Below, piece after piece: positions 19,214 to 29,392 of a stretch of DNA of 64,000 bases (position 1 is the stretch's first letter; each line of letters starts with the position of its first letter). A model generated the notes under the pieces. The model did not search any database. It saw nothing but the letters and a program-made list of their open reading frames with translations, and was not told where the DNA came from. The stretch comes from Citrobacter werkmanii NBRC 105721 (GTDB lineage Bacteria; Pseudomonadota; Gammaproteobacteria; Enterobacterales; Enterobacteriaceae): NCBI GenBank assembly GCA_000759755.1, contig BBMW01000005.1:62001-126000 (forward strand). Reading direction: 5' to 3'. The position numbers and the translations under genes were made by a program.

Positions 19214-20611
19214 ATGAAGCGACTTAAAAATGAACTCAATTCGCTGGTTAATCGCGGTGTAGATCGACATTTGCGCCTGGCTGTCACCGGGCTTAGCCGT
19301 AGCGGTAAGACGGCGTTTATCACCGCGATGGTAAACCAGTTACTCAATATTCATGCCGGTGCGCGCCTGCCGTTGCTCAGCTGCGTGCGCGAAGAGCGTC
19401 TGCTCGGCGTTAAACGGGTTCCTCAACGTGATTTTGGCATTCCGCGCTTTACCTATGATGAGGGACTGGCTCAGCTGTATGGTTCTCCGCCAGCCTGGCC
19501 GACACCAACGCGCGGGGTGAGTGAGATTCGCCTGGCCCTGCGCTATAAGTCAAATGACTCTTTGCTGCGCCACTTCAAAGACACTTCCACGCTGTACCTG
19601 GAGATCGTTGATTATCCGGGCGAGTGGCTGCTCGATCTACCGATGCTGGCGCAGGATTACCTGAGCTGGTCGCGGCAAATGACCGGATTATTACAAGGTC
19701 AGCGGGGCGAATGGTCGACCAGATGGCGACAGCTCAGTCAAGGATTAGATCCGTTAGCGCCTGCCGATGAAAACCGTCTGGCGGAAATCGCCGCCGCGTG
19801 GACGGAGTATTTGCATCAGTGCAAACAGCAGGGACTGCATTTTATTCAACCAGGACGCTTTGTCCTGCCGGGAGATATGGCGGGTGCGCCCGCGCTGCAA
19901 TTCTTCCCGTGGCCGGATGTGGAAGAATATGGCGAATCTAAGCTGGCGCAGGCGGACAAACACACCAACGCAGGCATGTTGCGCGAGCGGTTTAATTACT
20001 ATTGCGAAAAGGTTGTGAAGGGCTTTTATAAGAATCACTTCCTGCGTTTTGATCGCCAGATTGTACTGGTGGATTGCCTGCAACCGCTCAACAGCGGGCC
20101 ACAGGCGTTCAATGATATGCGTCTGGCGCTGACCCAATTGATGCAAAGCTTCCATTACGGGCAGCGTACGCTGTTTCGTCGGCTGTTCTCTCCGGTGATC
20201 GACAAACTGCTGTTTGCCGCCACCAAAGCTGACCATGTCACGGTCGATCAGCACGCCAATATGGTGTCGTTGCTCCAGCAACTGATTCAGGATGCCTGGC
20301 AAAACGCCGCGTTCGAAGGTATTAGCATGGATTGTCTGGGCCTGGCATCGGTACAGGCAACCACCAGCGGCCTGATTGATGTGAAAGGCGAAAAGATCCC
20401 GGCGCTGCGTGGCAATCGCCTGAGCGATGGCGAACCGCTGACCGTCTATCCTGGTGAAGTGCCCGCACGACTGCCAGGACAGGCATTCTGGGACAGCCAG
20501 GGATTTCAGTTTGAAGCATTTCGCCCGCAGGTGATGGATGTTGATAAACCCTTACCGCATATCCGTCTTGATGCCGCGCTGGAGTTTTTAATAGGAGATA
20601 AATTGCGATGA
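19214..20611 (+). CDS. ycjX: YcjX, P-loop NTPase of the DUF463 family
   Basis: A 465-aa P-loop protein, E. coli length. The Walker A is GLSRSGKT (about residues 27-34); '[18 protein letters not shown]' and '[11 protein letters not shown]' resemble the G3 and G4 motifs of GTPases. The family (DUF463) is stress-inducible and co-occurs with psp genes, but its biochemical role is not established. The start at 19214 ('MKRLKNELN') agrees with E. coli; the frame is open two codons further. The stop overlaps ycjF by ATGA. Confidence 0.92.
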   Translation: MKRLKNELNSLVNRGVDRHLRLAVTGLSRSGKTAFITAMVNQLLNIHAGARLPLLSCVREERLLGVKRVPQRDFGIPRFTYDEGLAQLYGSPPAWPTPTRGVSEIRLALRYKSNDSLLRHFKDTSTLYLEIVDYPGEWLLDLPMLAQDYLSWSRQMTGLLQGQRGEWSTRWRQLSQGLDPLAPADENRLAEIAAAWTEYLHQCKQQGLHFIQPGRFVLPGDMAGAPALQFFPWPDVEEYGESKLAQADKHTNAGMLRERFNYYCEKVVKGFYKNHFLRFDRQIVLVDCLQPLNSGPQAFNDMRLALTQLMQSFHYGQRTLFRRLFSPVIDKLLFAATKADHVTVDQHANMVSLLQQLIQDAWQNAAFEGISMDCLGLASVQATTSGLIDVKGEKIPALRGNRLSDGEPLTVYPGEVPARLPGQAFWDSQGFQFEAFRPQVMDVDKPLPHIRLDAALEFLIGDKLR

Positions 20612-21669
20612 GCGAGCCGTTAAAACCGCGTATCGATTTCTCAGGTCCGCTGGACGTGGAACAAAACCCGGCGTTTAAAGCGCAGCAAATGTTCAATGAA
20701 ACGGAAGCGCAGACCTTTGCTCCGGCGACACTGGATGAGCCTCTGGAAGACGAAGGTCAGGCAGAAGCGGTGATTGATGCTGCCTTGCGTCCTAAACGCA
20801 GTCTGTGGCGTAAAATGGTGATGGGCGGGCTGGCGCTGTTTGGCGTGAGCGTTGTCGCACAGGGCGTACAGTGGACTATGAACGCCTGGCAGACTCAGGA
20901 CTGGGTCGCGTTGGGAGGGTGCGCAGCGGGTGCGCTGATCGTCGGCGCGGGCGTGGGTTCAGTGGCGACCGAGTGGCGCAGGTTGTGGCGTTTGCGCCAG
21001 CGAGCTCATGAACGTGATGAAGCGCGAGACCTGCTTCACAGCCATGGAACCGGAAAAGGGCGCGCATTTTGTGAAAAGCTGGCGCAGCAGGCGGGTATCG
21101 ATCAGTCGCATCCGGCTTTACAGCGCTGGTATGCCTCTATCCACGAAACGCAAAACGATCGTGAAGTCGTCAGCCTGTATGCCCATCTTGTGCAACCTGT
21201 GCTGGACGCGCAGGCGCGACGAGAGATCAGTCGTTCTGCGGCGGAGTCCACGCTGATGATTGCCGTCAGCCCGCTGGCGCTGGTGGATATGGCATTTATC
21301 GCCTGGCGCAATCTGCGGCTGATTAATCGTATCGCCTCGCTATATGGCATTGAGCTCGGGTATTACAGTCGTCTGCGTCTGTTCCGGCTGGTGCTGCTGA
21401 ATATCGCCTTTGCCGGCGCCAGCGAATTGGTCCGCGAGGTTGGCATGGACTGGATGTCGCAAGATCTGGCGGCGCGCTTATCCACACGTGCTGCGCAGGG
21501 TATTGGTGCCGGGCTGTTAACGGCGCGTCTGGGTATTAAAGCGATGGAACTCTGCCGTCCGCTCCCGTGGATCGATGACGATAAACCACGCCTTGGGGAT
21601 TTTCGCCGCCAGTTGATTGGTCAGGTCAAAGAGACCTTACAAAAGAACAAGTCTCCGCGTGAAAGTTAG
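20608..21669 (+). CDS. ycjF: YcjF inner-membrane protein (UPF0283/DUF697)
   Basis: A 353-aa protein with a soluble acidic N-terminus (about residues 1-68), two transmembrane helices (about 70-90 and 100-120) and a C-terminal DUF697-like helical domain. It matches E. coli YcjF. The ATGA overlap with ycjX suggests the two products act together; function unknown. Confidence 0.9.
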   Translation: MSEPLKPRIDFSGPLDVEQNPAFKAQQMFNETEAQTFAPATLDEPLEDEGQAEAVIDAALRPKRSLWRKMVMGGLALFGVSVVAQGVQWTMNAWQTQDWVALGGCAAGALIVGAGVGSVATEWRRLWRLRQRAHERDEARDLLHSHGTGKGRAFCEKLAQQAGIDQSHPALQRWYASIHETQNDREVVSLYAHLVQPVLDAQARREISRSAAESTLMIAVSPLALVDMAFIAWRNLRLINRIASLYGIELGYYSRLRLFRLVLLNIAFAGASELVREVGMDWMSQDLAARLSTRAAQGIGAGLLTARLGIKAMELCRPLPWIDDDKPRLGDFRRQLIGQVKETLQKNKSPRES

Positions 21670-21727
21670 CCAGAAGAGGGTGCCGATCGTATAACTTTAC
21701 GCCGCGGCCCCCTATTTTCCGGCGTGC

Positions 21728-21745
21728 TGTCAATATTTGTTGACA
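21728..21745 (+). promoter_or_regulatory. TyrR box upstream of tyrR
   Basis: TGTCAA-N6-TTGACA is an almost perfect palindrome, 2 bp off the TyrR-box consensus TGTAAA-N6-TTTACA. It lies 70 bp upstream of the tyrR start, in agreement with known autorepression of tyrR. Confidence 0.75.
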
Positions 21746-21815
21746 GAGTTCTTCCTGCAAACCAAATACTGTCTTATCATTTAACACATAATCCCTTGTC
21801 CAGGTGAAGGTTCCT

Positions 21816-23360
21816 ATGCGTTTGGAAGTCTTTTGTGAAGACCGACTTGGTCTGACCCGCGAATTGCTCGATTTACTGGTGCTGAGAAGCATTGATTTAC
21901 GCGGTATCGAGATTGACCCCATCGGGCGTATTTACCTTAATTTTGCGGAACTGGAGTTCACCAACTTCAGTAGCCTGATGGCTGAAATCCGCCGTATTTC
22001 AGGGGTTACGGATGTACGTACCGTGCCCTGGATGCCTTCCGAACGTGAACATCTGGCACTGAGCGCGCTGCTTGAGGCATTGCCTGAACCCGTTCTTTCT
22101 CTGGATATGAAAAGCAAAATTGAGATGGCGAACCCTGCGAGCTGCCAGCTTTTTGCTCACACTCAGGAGCGGATGCGTAATCATACGGCCGCCCAGTTAA
22201 TCAATGGCTTTAACTTCCAGCGCTGGCTCGAAAGCAATCCGCAGGATTCGCATAGCGAGCATGTCGTGATTAACGGACAGAATTTCCTGATGGAAATTAC
22301 GCCAGTCCATTTGCAGGGTGAAAATCAGGAGCAAATGCTGACGGGAGCCGTCGTTATGCTGCGTTCCACCATCCGGATGGGGCGTCAGCTGCAAAATATG
22401 ACCACGCAGGATCTGAGCGCGTTTAGCCAGATTATTGCCGTCAGCGCCAAAATGAAGCATGTCGTAGAACAGGCCCGTAAGTTGGCGACGCTGAGCGCAC
22501 CCCTGCTAATCACCGGTAATACCGGTACGGGTAAGGATCTCTTTGCCCACGCCTGTCATCTGGCGAGCCCGCGCGCGGCGAAGCCGTATTTGGCGCTGAA
22601 CTGTGCGTCGATCCCTGAAGACGCGGTCGAAAGCGAGCTGTTTGGTCACGCAGGGGAAGGTAAAAAAGGGTTCTTCGAGCAGGCTAACGGCGGCTCGGTG
22701 TTGCTGGATGAGATTGGCGAAATGTCGCCGAGCATGCAGACCAAATTGTTGCGTTTCCTCAATGACGGGACCTTCCGCCGGGTTGGCGAAGATCATGAAG
22801 TCCATGTCGATGTACGTGTGATTTGCGCCACGCAAAAGAACCTGGTGGAGCTGGTGCAGAAAGGACTGTTCCGTGAAGATCTGTATTATCGTCTGAATGT
22901 GCTGACCCTCAATCTGCCGCCGCTGCGCGATTGTCCGCAAGATATCATGCCGCTTACCGAACTGTTTGTGGCGCGTTTTGCCGACGAACAGGGCGTACCG
23001 CGTCCGAAACTGTCCGCCGATCTCAGTACGGTATTAACCCGCTACGGCTGGCCAGGTAACGTACGCCAGCTTAAAAATGCCATCTATCGGGCGTTGACCC
23101 AGTTAGAGGGTTATGAGCTGCGGCCACAGGATATTTTATTGCCGGATTACGATGCGGCAACGGTTGCGGTCGGAGAAGATGTGATGGAAGGCTCGCTGGA
23201 TGAAATTACCAGCCGCTTTGAACGCTCGGTGCTGACGCAGCTGTATATGAACTATCCCAGCACGCGCAAACTGGCGAAAAGGCTTGGCGTTTCCCATACC
23301 GCAATAGCCAATAAACTGCGCGAGTATGGCCTGAGCCAGCAGAAAAAAAGCGAAGAGTAA
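21816..23360 (+). CDS. tyrR: Transcriptional regulator TyrR
   Basis: A 514-aa aromatic-amino-acid-responsive regulator. Domains in order are an N-terminal ACT domain (about 1-75, 'MRLEVFCEDRLGLTREL'), a PAS domain (about 78-190), a AAA+ sigma54-activator-like domain with Walker A 'GNTGTGKD' and 'LLDEIGEM', lacking the GAFTGA loop (here 'GHAGEGKKGFFEQ'), and a C-terminal HTH ('TRKLAKRLGVSHTAIANKLREYGL'). It controls aromatic biosynthesis and transport genes with Tyr, Phe and Trp as effectors. The start at 21816 matches E. coli; an ATG four codons upstream is possible. Confidence 0.96.
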   Translation: MRLEVFCEDRLGLTRELLDLLVLRSIDLRGIEIDPIGRIYLNFAELEFTNFSSLMAEIRRISGVTDVRTVPWMPSEREHLALSALLEALPEPVLSLDMKSKIEMANPASCQLFAHTQERMRNHTAAQLINGFNFQRWLESNPQDSHSEHVVINGQNFLMEITPVHLQGENQEQMLTGAVVMLRSTIRMGRQLQNMTTQDLSAFSQIIAVSAKMKHVVEQARKLATLSAPLLITGNTGTGKDLFAHACHLASPRAAKPYLALNCASIPEDAVESELFGHAGEGKKGFFEQANGGSVLLDEIGEMSPSMQTKLLRFLNDGTFRRVGEDHEVHVDVRVICATQKNLVELVQKGLFREDLYYRLNVLTLNLPPLRDCPQDIMPLTELFVARFADEQGVPRPKLSADLSTVLTRYGWPGNVRQLKNAIYRALTQLEGYELRPQDILLPDYDAATVAVGEDVMEGSLDEITSRFERSVLTQLYMNYPSTRKLAKRLGVSHTAIANKLREYGLSQQKKSEE

Positions 23361-23372
23361 CGATGATAATGA

Positions 23373-23396
23373 AAATGCCTCCATCTGGAGGCATTT
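23373..23396. terminator. Terminator between convergent tyrR and tpx
   Basis: A 10-bp stem (AAATGCCTCC/GGAGGCATTT) with a 4-nt loop ATCT, flanked by A on one side and T on the other, so it can work in both directions. Confidence 0.75.
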
Positions 23397-23413
23397 CTGT
23401 ATGCAGACGCAGC

Positions 23414-23920
23414 TTAAGCTTTCAGTACGTCCAGCGCCGCATCATAGTCCGGCTCGTTGGTGATTTCATTAACTAACTGGCTGAAAACGACGTTGTCATT
23501 CTCATCGATAACGACCACGGCACGAGCGGCCAGGCCTTTCAGCGGGCCTTCAGCGATTTCAACGCCGTAGTTTTTCAGGAATTCTGCATTGCGCAGGGTG
23601 GACAGCGTGATAACGTTGCTCAGACCTTCCGCACCGCAAAAACGTGAGTGGGCAAATGGCAGGTCGGCTGAAATGCACAGTACGACGGTATTGTCGATTT
23701 CTGTCGCCAGTTGGTTAAACTTACGTACCGATGCCGCGCAAACGCCAGTATCGATGCTTGGGAAAATATTCAGTACTTTGCGCTTGCCTGCAAACTGGCC
23801 CAGCGTAACGTCAGACAGATCTTTAGCCACAAGGGTAAAAGCCTGAGCTTTGCTTCCTGCCTGAGGAATGGAGCCAGCGACTGCAACCGGGTTGCCCTGG
23901 AAATGAACGGTTTGTGACAT
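23414..23920 (-). CDS. tpx: Thiol peroxidase Tpx
   Basis: A 168-aa atypical 2-Cys peroxiredoxin. The peroxidatic Cys61 is in '[15 protein letters not shown]'; the resolving Cys95 is in 'SRFCGAEGL'. It reduces alkyl hydroperoxides with thioredoxin as reductant in the periplasm-facing or cytosolic compartment. It is almost identical to E. coli Tpx. Confidence 0.97.
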   Translation of the reverse strand: MSQTVHFQGNPVAVAGSIPQAGSKAQAFTLVAKDLSDVTLGQFAGKRKVLNIFPSIDTGVCAASVRKFNQLATEIDNTVVLCISADLPFAHSRFCGAEGLSNVITLSTLRNAEFLKNYGVEIAEGPLKGLAARAVVVIDENDNVVFSQLVNEITNEPDYDAALDVLKA

Positions 23921-24035
23921 GGTTATCTTCCTGTTTACATATAGTTAACGTCGAGGCTAGTTTATGCTATCAGCAGTTAACACGGCAAACGCTATTTGTG
24001 GATATCCGCTTCAGGGACTGCACTAAGGAAAACGA

Positions 24036-25001
24036 ATGAGAACAGTAAAGGTATATGAGGAAGCCTGGCCGCTGCACACTCCCTTTGTTATTGCCCGTGG
24101 GAGCAGAACCGAAGCGCATGTGGTGGTTGTCGAAGTGGAAGAAAATGGCGTCACAGGCATCGGAGAGTGTACGCCTTATCCGCGCTACGGTGAAAGTGAT
24201 GCCTCAGTGCTGGCGCAAATTATGAGCATTGCGCCACAACTGGAAAATGGACTGACGCGCGAAGAACTGCAAAAGCTGTTGCCAGCGGGAGCGGCGCGTA
24301 ACGCCGTGGACTGTGCGTTGTGGGATCTGAGTGCGCGTCAACAGCAGCAGTCTCTGGCTGAACTGGTGGGTTGCGAATTGGCGGAGGTGGTGACGACAGC
24401 GCAAACGGTGGTGATTGGAACGCCCGAACAGATGGCGGCGAGCGCGGCAGCACTGTGGGAGAAGGGGGCGAGACTGCTGAAAGTCAAACTGGATGAGCGT
24501 TTAATAAGCGAACGGATGGTTGCCATTCGTGCGGCTGTTCCTGATGCCACGATCATTGTCGACGCTAACGAATCCTGGCGGGCAGAGGGGCTGGCCGCGC
24601 GCTGTCAGCTTCTGGCTGATTTAGGGGTTGCGATGCTGGAACAACCGCTCCCGGCGCAGGATGATGCCGCGCTGGAGAATTTTGTGCATCCGCTACCGAT
24701 CTGCGCAGATGAAAGCTGCCACACCCGCAGCAGCCTGAAAGCGCTGCACGGGCGCTATGAAATGGTCAATATCAAACTGGATAAAACGGGTGGCCTGACC
24801 GAAGCGCTGGCGCTGGCCGTTGATGCTCGCGAACAAGGATTTGCGCTGATGCTGGGCTGCATGCTGTGTACATCCCGGGCGATTGGTGCGGCGTTACCCC
24901 TCACGCCGCAGGTCAGTTTTGCCGATCTCGATGGACCTACCTGGCTTGCCAGCGATGCGGAGCCAGCCCTGCATTTTACGACCGGACAGCTTCATCTCTA
25001 G
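24036..25001 (+). CDS. ycjG: L-Ala-D/L-Glu epimerase YcjG
   Basis: A 321-aa enolase-superfamily epimerase. The metal ligands and bases are visible: 'LLKVKLDE' (Lys-x-Lys), 'IIVDANESW' (Asp), 'MLEQPLP' (Glu), 'CADESCH' (Asp) and 'NIKLDKTGG' (second Lys). It epimerises L-Ala-D-Glu released from murein so that it can be degraded, and pairs functionally with the downstream mpaA and mppA. The 3' end overlaps the convergent mpaA by 26 bp. Confidence 0.95.
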   Translation: MRTVKVYEEAWPLHTPFVIARGSRTEAHVVVVEVEENGVTGIGECTPYPRYGESDASVLAQIMSIAPQLENGLTREELQKLLPAGAARNAVDCALWDLSARQQQQSLAELVGCELAEVVTTAQTVVIGTPEQMAASAAALWEKGARLLKVKLDERLISERMVAIRAAVPDATIIVDANESWRAEGLAARCQLLADLGVAMLEQPLPAQDDAALENFVHPLPICADESCHTRSSLKALHGRYEMVNIKLDKTGGLTEALALAVDAREQGFALMLGCMLCTSRAIGAALPLTPQVSFADLDGPTWLASDAEPALHFTTGQLHL

Positions 25002-25704
25002 GGTGCCAACGCAGGAGATTGGACATGGCCAGCAGGTATTTCTCGCTCGCTTCATCGGATGAAATGGGCGGGAATTCGGCGGTGATACAGTGCAAGTTCA
25101 GATCGGCGCACCAGCTACCAAACGAGCCGGGCGTTTCATAACCTACGCTGGTAACCAGGGGCAACTCAAATGACTGCGCCAGCCACGCGCCCAATTCGCT
25201 GCGTCTGGGATCTTCAATACAGGCCAGCGGATCGTGGAAAGACACCACCCAGGCGGGATGAATCCGGTGAATAAGCTGACACAGCGCCTGGGTTTCCGGT
25301 TCTGACCCCGGATGCTCGCCGGTCAGCAATACCACGTCGCGTTCTTCTGCGCTACTGTTCCAGCGATACACCGTTTCACCCGCTTTCCAGTTTGCGGCAG
25401 GAAAGTTACGGTTAAGATCTACGCCGTTAGCATTTGCGCGTAGCCCAAGCTGGCAACCGTCGGGGTTCACCGCCAGCACAACATGATGACGACGCAGGGA
25501 AGGGTTAAGCGTACGCAATGCGCAGGAAAGGGTGACGACCGATGAGTTTTCATCACCGTGTGTACCTGCCAGTATCAGGCCGCTTTCACGATCGGCTGCC
25601 AGCGCAGGAAACCAGATTAGCGGTGCGCCTAACGATGAACGTCCGTAATGTTCGGTTCCTGGCGGAAATGCGCCGCGCTCGGCACGGGGACGGGTAGCGG
25701 TCAT
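24976..25704 (-). CDS. mpaA: Murein peptide amidase MpaA
   Basis: A 242-aa M14-family zinc carboxypeptidase. Zinc-ligand pattern 'AGTHGDENSS' (His and Glu) and 'VVSFHDPLA' (His), with substrate residues in 'GVDLNRNFPAANW' and the catalytic Glu in 'CITAEFPP'. It removes D-Glu/meso-DAP units from L-Ala-D-Glu-DAP murein tripeptide in the cytoplasm. I start at 25704, the second of two ATGs, because the AGAG Shine-Dalgarno directly abuts the first (25710). Confidence 0.93.
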   Translation of the reverse strand: MTATRPRAERGAFPPGTEHYGRSSLGAPLIWFPALAADRESGLILAGTHGDENSSVVTLSCALRTLNPSLRRHHVVLAVNPDGCQLGLRANANGVDLNRNFPAANWKAGETVYRWNSSAEERDVVLLTGEHPGSEPETQALCQLIHRIHPAWVVSFHDPLACIEDPRRSELGAWLAQSFELPLVTSVGYETPGSFGSWCADLNLHCITAEFPPISSDEASEKYLLAMSNLLRWHPRDEAVRS

Positions 25705-25888
25705 AGTCATCTCTGAATGCTCGAATAGTTACTCGCAGTGTTGTGCAAAATGTATGGATAATCAAATCGTTTTCACACACTTATCTTTTCAGGTGTAATA
25801 TCACTTTCTTGTCGGAAGTTAATTGCATTTCCTGCTGGCGATACAAATAATTACACATTCACTTAGTAGCCGGAATTGAGGGTATTTT

Positions 25889-27502
25889 ATGCAGCATTCT
25901 GTTTCAGTAACCTGTTGTGCGCTGTTGGTTAGCAGCATTTCCTTATCCTGGGCTGCTGATGTTCCCAGCGGAACGGTACTGGCAGAGAAACAAGAACTGG
26001 TGCGGCATATAAAAGATGAACCGGCGTCACTTGATCCGGCAAAGGCCGTCGGACTTCCTGAAATTCAGGTTATTCGTGATTTATTTGAAGGGTTGGTCAA
26101 TCAGAATGAGAAGGGAGAAATTGTTCCTGGCGTCGCCACCCAATGGAAAAGTAACGATAACCGCATCTGGACGTTTACGCTACGCGACAACGCGCAATGG
26201 TCCGATGGTACACCGGTAACGGCGCAGGATTTTGTCTACAGCTGGCAGCGTCTGGTTGATCCCAAAACACTATCACCGTTTGCGTGGTTTGCTGCGCTGG
26301 CGGGTATTAGCAATGCTCAGGCGATCATCGATGGCAAAGCAACGCCTGATAAGCTTGGCGTTAGCGCAGTCGATGCGCGTACATTGAAAGTTCAGCTGGA
26401 TAAACCGCTCCCCTGGTTTGCCAACCTGACGGCAAGTTTTGCATTTTATCCGGTACAAAAAGCCAACGTCGAAAGCGGCAAAGAGTGGACCAAACCGGGG
26501 AATTTGATTGGTAACGGCGCCTATGTGCTCAAAGATCGCGTCGTAAATGAAAAACTGGTCGTTGTACCGAATATGCATTACTGGGACAACGGCAAAACGG
26601 TTCTGCAGAAAGTTACCTTCCTGCCCATTAATCAGGAATCGGCAGCCACCAAGCGCTACCTTGCGGGTGATATTGATATCACTGAATCCTTTCCGAAAAA
26701 CATGTATCAGAAACTGTTGAAGGATATTCCGGGCCAGGTTTATACCCCGCCTCAGCTTGGCACTTACTATTATGCCTTCAATACCCAGAAGGGACCGACT
26801 GCTGATTCCCGCGTGCGTCTGGCGCTCAGCATGACGATCGATCGTCGTTTGATGGCGGAGAAAGTATTGGGTACCGGCGAGAAGCCCGCATGGCATTTTA
26901 CGCCGGATGTTACGGCAGGATTTGTACCTGAACCTTCTCCGTTTGAGCAAATGAGTCAGGAAGAGTTGAATGCTCAGGCGAAAACGCTGTTGCGTGCGGC
27001 AGGCTATGGTCCGCAGAAGCCGCTGAAACTGACGCTGCTGTACAACACCTCTGAAAACCACCAAAAGATTGCTATCGCTGTGGCTTCTATGTGGAAGAAG
27101 AATCTCGGCGTTGACGTAAAACTGCAGAATCAGGAGTGGAAAACCTATATCGACAGCCGTAATACCGGCAATTTTGATGTGATCCGCGCTTCCTGGGTGG
27201 GGGACTACAATGAGCCTTCGACGTTCCTGTCGCTATTAACATCGACCCATACGGGCAATATCTCCCGCTTTAATAATCCGGCATACGATAAAGTTTTAAC
27301 TCAGGCTACGTTGGAAAATACCGAGAAGGCGCGGAATGCGGATTATAATACGGCAGAGAAAATTCTGATGGAACAGGCACCTATTGCGCCAATTTATCAG
27401 TATACCAACGGGCGGTTAATTAAACCGTGGCTGAAAGGGTACCCGATTACTAACCCGGAAGATGTCGCATACAGTCGCACAATGTATATTGTGAAGCACT
27501 AA
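25889..27502 (+). CDS. mppA: Periplasmic murein-tripeptide-binding protein MppA
   Basis: A 537-aa family-5 solute-binding protein (OppA homologue) with a signal peptide (about 1-22, '…LSWAADVP'). It binds L-Ala-gamma-D-Glu-meso-DAP and hands it to the Opp permease for recycling. Residue stretches such as 'KDEPASLDPAKAVGLPE' and 'YWDNGKTVLQKVTFLPIN' match E. coli MppA. In K-12, ycjY and the regulator gene pgrR lie between mpaA and mppA; here only 178 bp separate them. Confidence 0.94.
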   Translation: MQHSVSVTCCALLVSSISLSWAADVPSGTVLAEKQELVRHIKDEPASLDPAKAVGLPEIQVIRDLFEGLVNQNEKGEIVPGVATQWKSNDNRIWTFTLRDNAQWSDGTPVTAQDFVYSWQRLVDPKTLSPFAWFAALAGISNAQAIIDGKATPDKLGVSAVDARTLKVQLDKPLPWFANLTASFAFYPVQKANVESGKEWTKPGNLIGNGAYVLKDRVVNEKLVVVPNMHYWDNGKTVLQKVTFLPINQESAATKRYLAGDIDITESFPKNMYQKLLKDIPGQVYTPPQLGTYYYAFNTQKGPTADSRVRLALSMTIDRRLMAEKVLGTGEKPAWHFTPDVTAGFVPEPSPFEQMSQEELNAQAKTLLRAAGYGPQKPLKLTLLYNTSENHQKIAIAVASMWKKNLGVDVKLQNQEWKTYIDSRNTGNFDVIRASWVGDYNEPSTFLSLLTSTHTGNISRFNNPAYDKVLTQATLENTEKARNADYNTAEKILMEQAPIAPIYQYTNGRLIKPWLKGYPITNPEDVAYSRTMYIVKH

Positions 27503-27678
27503 ACTTGGTGAAATAGCGGGAATTGCTTATCGGGGAGAAGGTTTTCTGTATTGAGGGCGGTCAGGCGGTGACCCGCTGGTCGTTACGGCCAGAGCATAGC
27601 GTGCGAGAGTTGCCTTTGCAGGAGCGTTTGTACACCGAAGGATCGTCATGAAGGTTATTGCCCGGTCAGGTTTCATAA

Positions 27679-27699
27679 GGACCGGCAGACAGCCGGTCC
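27679..27699. terminator. Hairpin downstream of the DHDPS-like gene
   Basis: GGACCGGC-AGACA-GCCGGTCC, an 8-bp GC-rich perfect stem 11 bp beyond the stop of the minus-strand gene. On that strand it is followed by TTATG and not a clean T-run, so it is only a probable terminator. Confidence 0.45.
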
Positions 27700-27709
27700 T
27701 CAAGGGCGG

Positions 27710-28603
27710 TTATTTCAACTCCAGTGTGGTTATCACACTGGCAATATCCGCGATATCACCTGCTGACAAAGGCTGCAGGGGGCGAGGGAGGCAGTCCGTA
27801 TCGGTAAGTCCAAGCACGCCTGCGGCAGCAGCAATAACGCGGACGCTTCCGCCATGTTTACGGAAAAGCGCCCACAATGGCTCAAGGCGCGTTGTCAGGG
27901 CAGTAACGCGTTCATGATCGTTCGCCGCCGCTGCGTCAGTAATTTGTTTCGCCATCACCGGAAACAAACCACCGCTAACGGAGTACCACACTTCACAGCC
28001 GGCGTTTAATCCCAGCCCGGCATAAGCATCCCCACTGATACCGATGGTTACGTCAGGGAGCAGGTGTTGACGCAATGCCTCTACCCGCTCTCTCGCTGCA
28101 GTCGGGCTATCCGGGACACCAGGGAGCTTGACCGAGCGAACCCCCTCCAGTGAGGATAGACGCCCGTGCAGTTCATCCGTAAAGGTAAAATGTGTGGTGC
28201 CCGGGTTATCATAGATGCACACCGGCACAGACGCGTGTCGGGTAACGGTCTCAAATAGTGCGAAGACTTCTTCGTCACGGAGCGGCTGGTAGCTGACAGC
28301 CGGGAGCAGCAGGGCATTTGCGCCCGCGGCTTGCGCATCGTCTGACAGATGCAGGATGGCTTCCGTGCTGACAGCACCCACACACACCATGACAGGGATC
28401 TCTCCGGCGTGCTGTGTTGCCAGAATCGCGATGCGCTTGCGTTGCTCTCGGGTCAGATAAGCGTAGCTTCCGGTTGATCCCAGGATACCCATAGAATCAA
28501 CCTGGGCTTCTGTTAGGCGAGAAAGAATATGACTGAAGCCCTTTTCATCCACGCCGCTGGTGGTAACTGGAGTTAAGGGAAACGCAGACAAGCCAGTAAA
28601 CAT
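27710..28603 (-). CDS. Dihydrodipicolinate synthase/N-acetylneuraminate lyase family aldolase
   Basis: A 297-aa class I aldolase of the DapA/NanA (DHDPS/NAL) family. The Schiff-base lysine is K159 in 'SVKLPG', the catalytic tyrosine is Y131 in 'CIYDNPG', and the carboxylate-binding loop reads GSTGS (42-46). The substitution of the GTTGE loop argues against true DapA, and the context has no lysine-biosynthesis genes. The substrate is unknown. It is followed 21 bp upstream by the B3/B4 protein gene on the same strand, so the two probably form an operon divergent from an XRE-cupin regulator. Confidence 0.85.
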   Translation of the reverse strand: MFTGLSAFPLTPVTTSGVDEKGFSHILSRLTEAQVDSMGILGSTGSYAYLTREQRKRIAILATQHAGEIPVMVCVGAVSTEAILHLSDDAQAAGANALLLPAVSYQPLRDEEVFALFETVTRHASVPVCIYDNPGTTHFTFTDELHGRLSSLEGVRSVKLPGVPDSPTAARERVEALRQHLLPDVTIGISGDAYAGLGLNAGCEVWYSVSGGLFPVMAKQITDAAAANDHERVTALTTRLEPLWALFRKHGGSVRVIAAAAGVLGLTDTDCLPRPLQPLSAGDIADIASVITTLELK

Positions 28604-28624
28604 AGGTGTTTGTCCTGAATAAGA

Positions 28625-29320
28625 TTACTGGTGCTGATCTTCGATGAGAGTAATTTCAAACCACAGACCCGGCATCATTTCTTCCAGACCGTCAGTCAGC
28701 ATTCTTCCTGCTTCATGAAGCTTTTCCAGCGGCATCTGTGGCAGACTTTCCAGAATAAACCACATTTGCTGCGCTTCAACATTTAAACGTGTCCTTATCC
28801 CTTGCCTCCAGTTCCAGCGACGGCAGGTGACGCCAGCATTGTCACGCCAGATAACCTCTCCGGGGGAGGGATACTCGATAACAGGTGCGCCTTCTTTCAT
28901 CGTGTCAAAGGGCTCGGTACCTTCCGCAATGGTCAGACGCGGAATACCCTGGTAAGCGGAAATATTCTCGCCACCAACCGGAACGGCATAGCGGAGGCTG
29001 ACGGCGTTATAAAGATCAACAACAGGATCCAGTGCTGGCATCATGCCATCACGAAGCACGCGCTTACGTAGCGCATCAGCTGAACAAGGCGTACGCTTTG
29101 GTTTGGCGCCAAATGATTGAAAAACGCCAGCCCATGCGGCCAGATGAGACTCCGCCCATTCCGGTCTGCCTGCCAGAACCGCCTCACAAGCTTCCAGCAA
29201 GGCGGCCCTGCCAACGTCAGGATTCAGTACCGGCGCGGCTTTTACGTAGATACTAAGCGCTCGAAAACAGGGAGCAGTACGATAAACTTCCGGGGCAATT
29301 GACGGAGAATGTGTTAACAC
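28625..29320 (-). CDS. B3/B4 (tRNA-binding fold) domain protein
   Basis: A 231-aa protein with the B3/B4 domain known from phenylalanyl-tRNA synthetase beta ('FGAKPKRTPCSADALRKR', 'DPVVDLYNAVSLRYAVPVGGENI', 'EVIWRDNAGVTCRRWNWRQG'). Stand-alone members (COG3382) are proposed to act in editing or to bind free aminoacyl compounds, but none of this is established for this gene. I start at the GTG at 29320, which has an AGGA Shine-Dalgarno and yields a sensible N-terminus; the longer open frame runs into the divergent regulator gene. It is likely co-transcribed with the aldolase gene. Confidence 0.78.
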   Translation of the reverse strand: MLTHSPSIAPEVYRTAPCFRALSIYVKAAPVLNPDVGRAALLEACEAVLAGRPEWAESHLAAWAGVFQSFGAKPKRTPCSADALRKRVLRDGMMPALDPVVDLYNAVSLRYAVPVGGENISAYQGIPRLTIAEGTEPFDTMKEGAPVIEYPSPGEVIWRDNAGVTCRRWNWRQGIRTRLNVEAQQMWFILESLPQMPLEKLHEAGRMLTDGLEEMMPGLWFEITLIEDQHQ

Positions 29321-29333
29321 GGGATAATCCTGT

Positions 29334-29392
29334 AATGACCAATTTATTTTATGATATCGACCAATGACCAAAAAAGTCAACTTAATGACCGA
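29334..29392 (+). promoter_or_regulatory. Three AATGACCRA direct repeats at the start of the XRE-cupin gene
   Basis: AATGACCAA occurs at 29334-29342 and 29363-29371, and AATGACCGA at 29384-29392. They cover the divergent intergenic region and the first codons of the regulator gene. A related palindrome, GGTCA-N6-TGACC, lies at 30362-30377. They may be operator half-sites of the XRE-cupin regulator. Confidence 0.4.
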
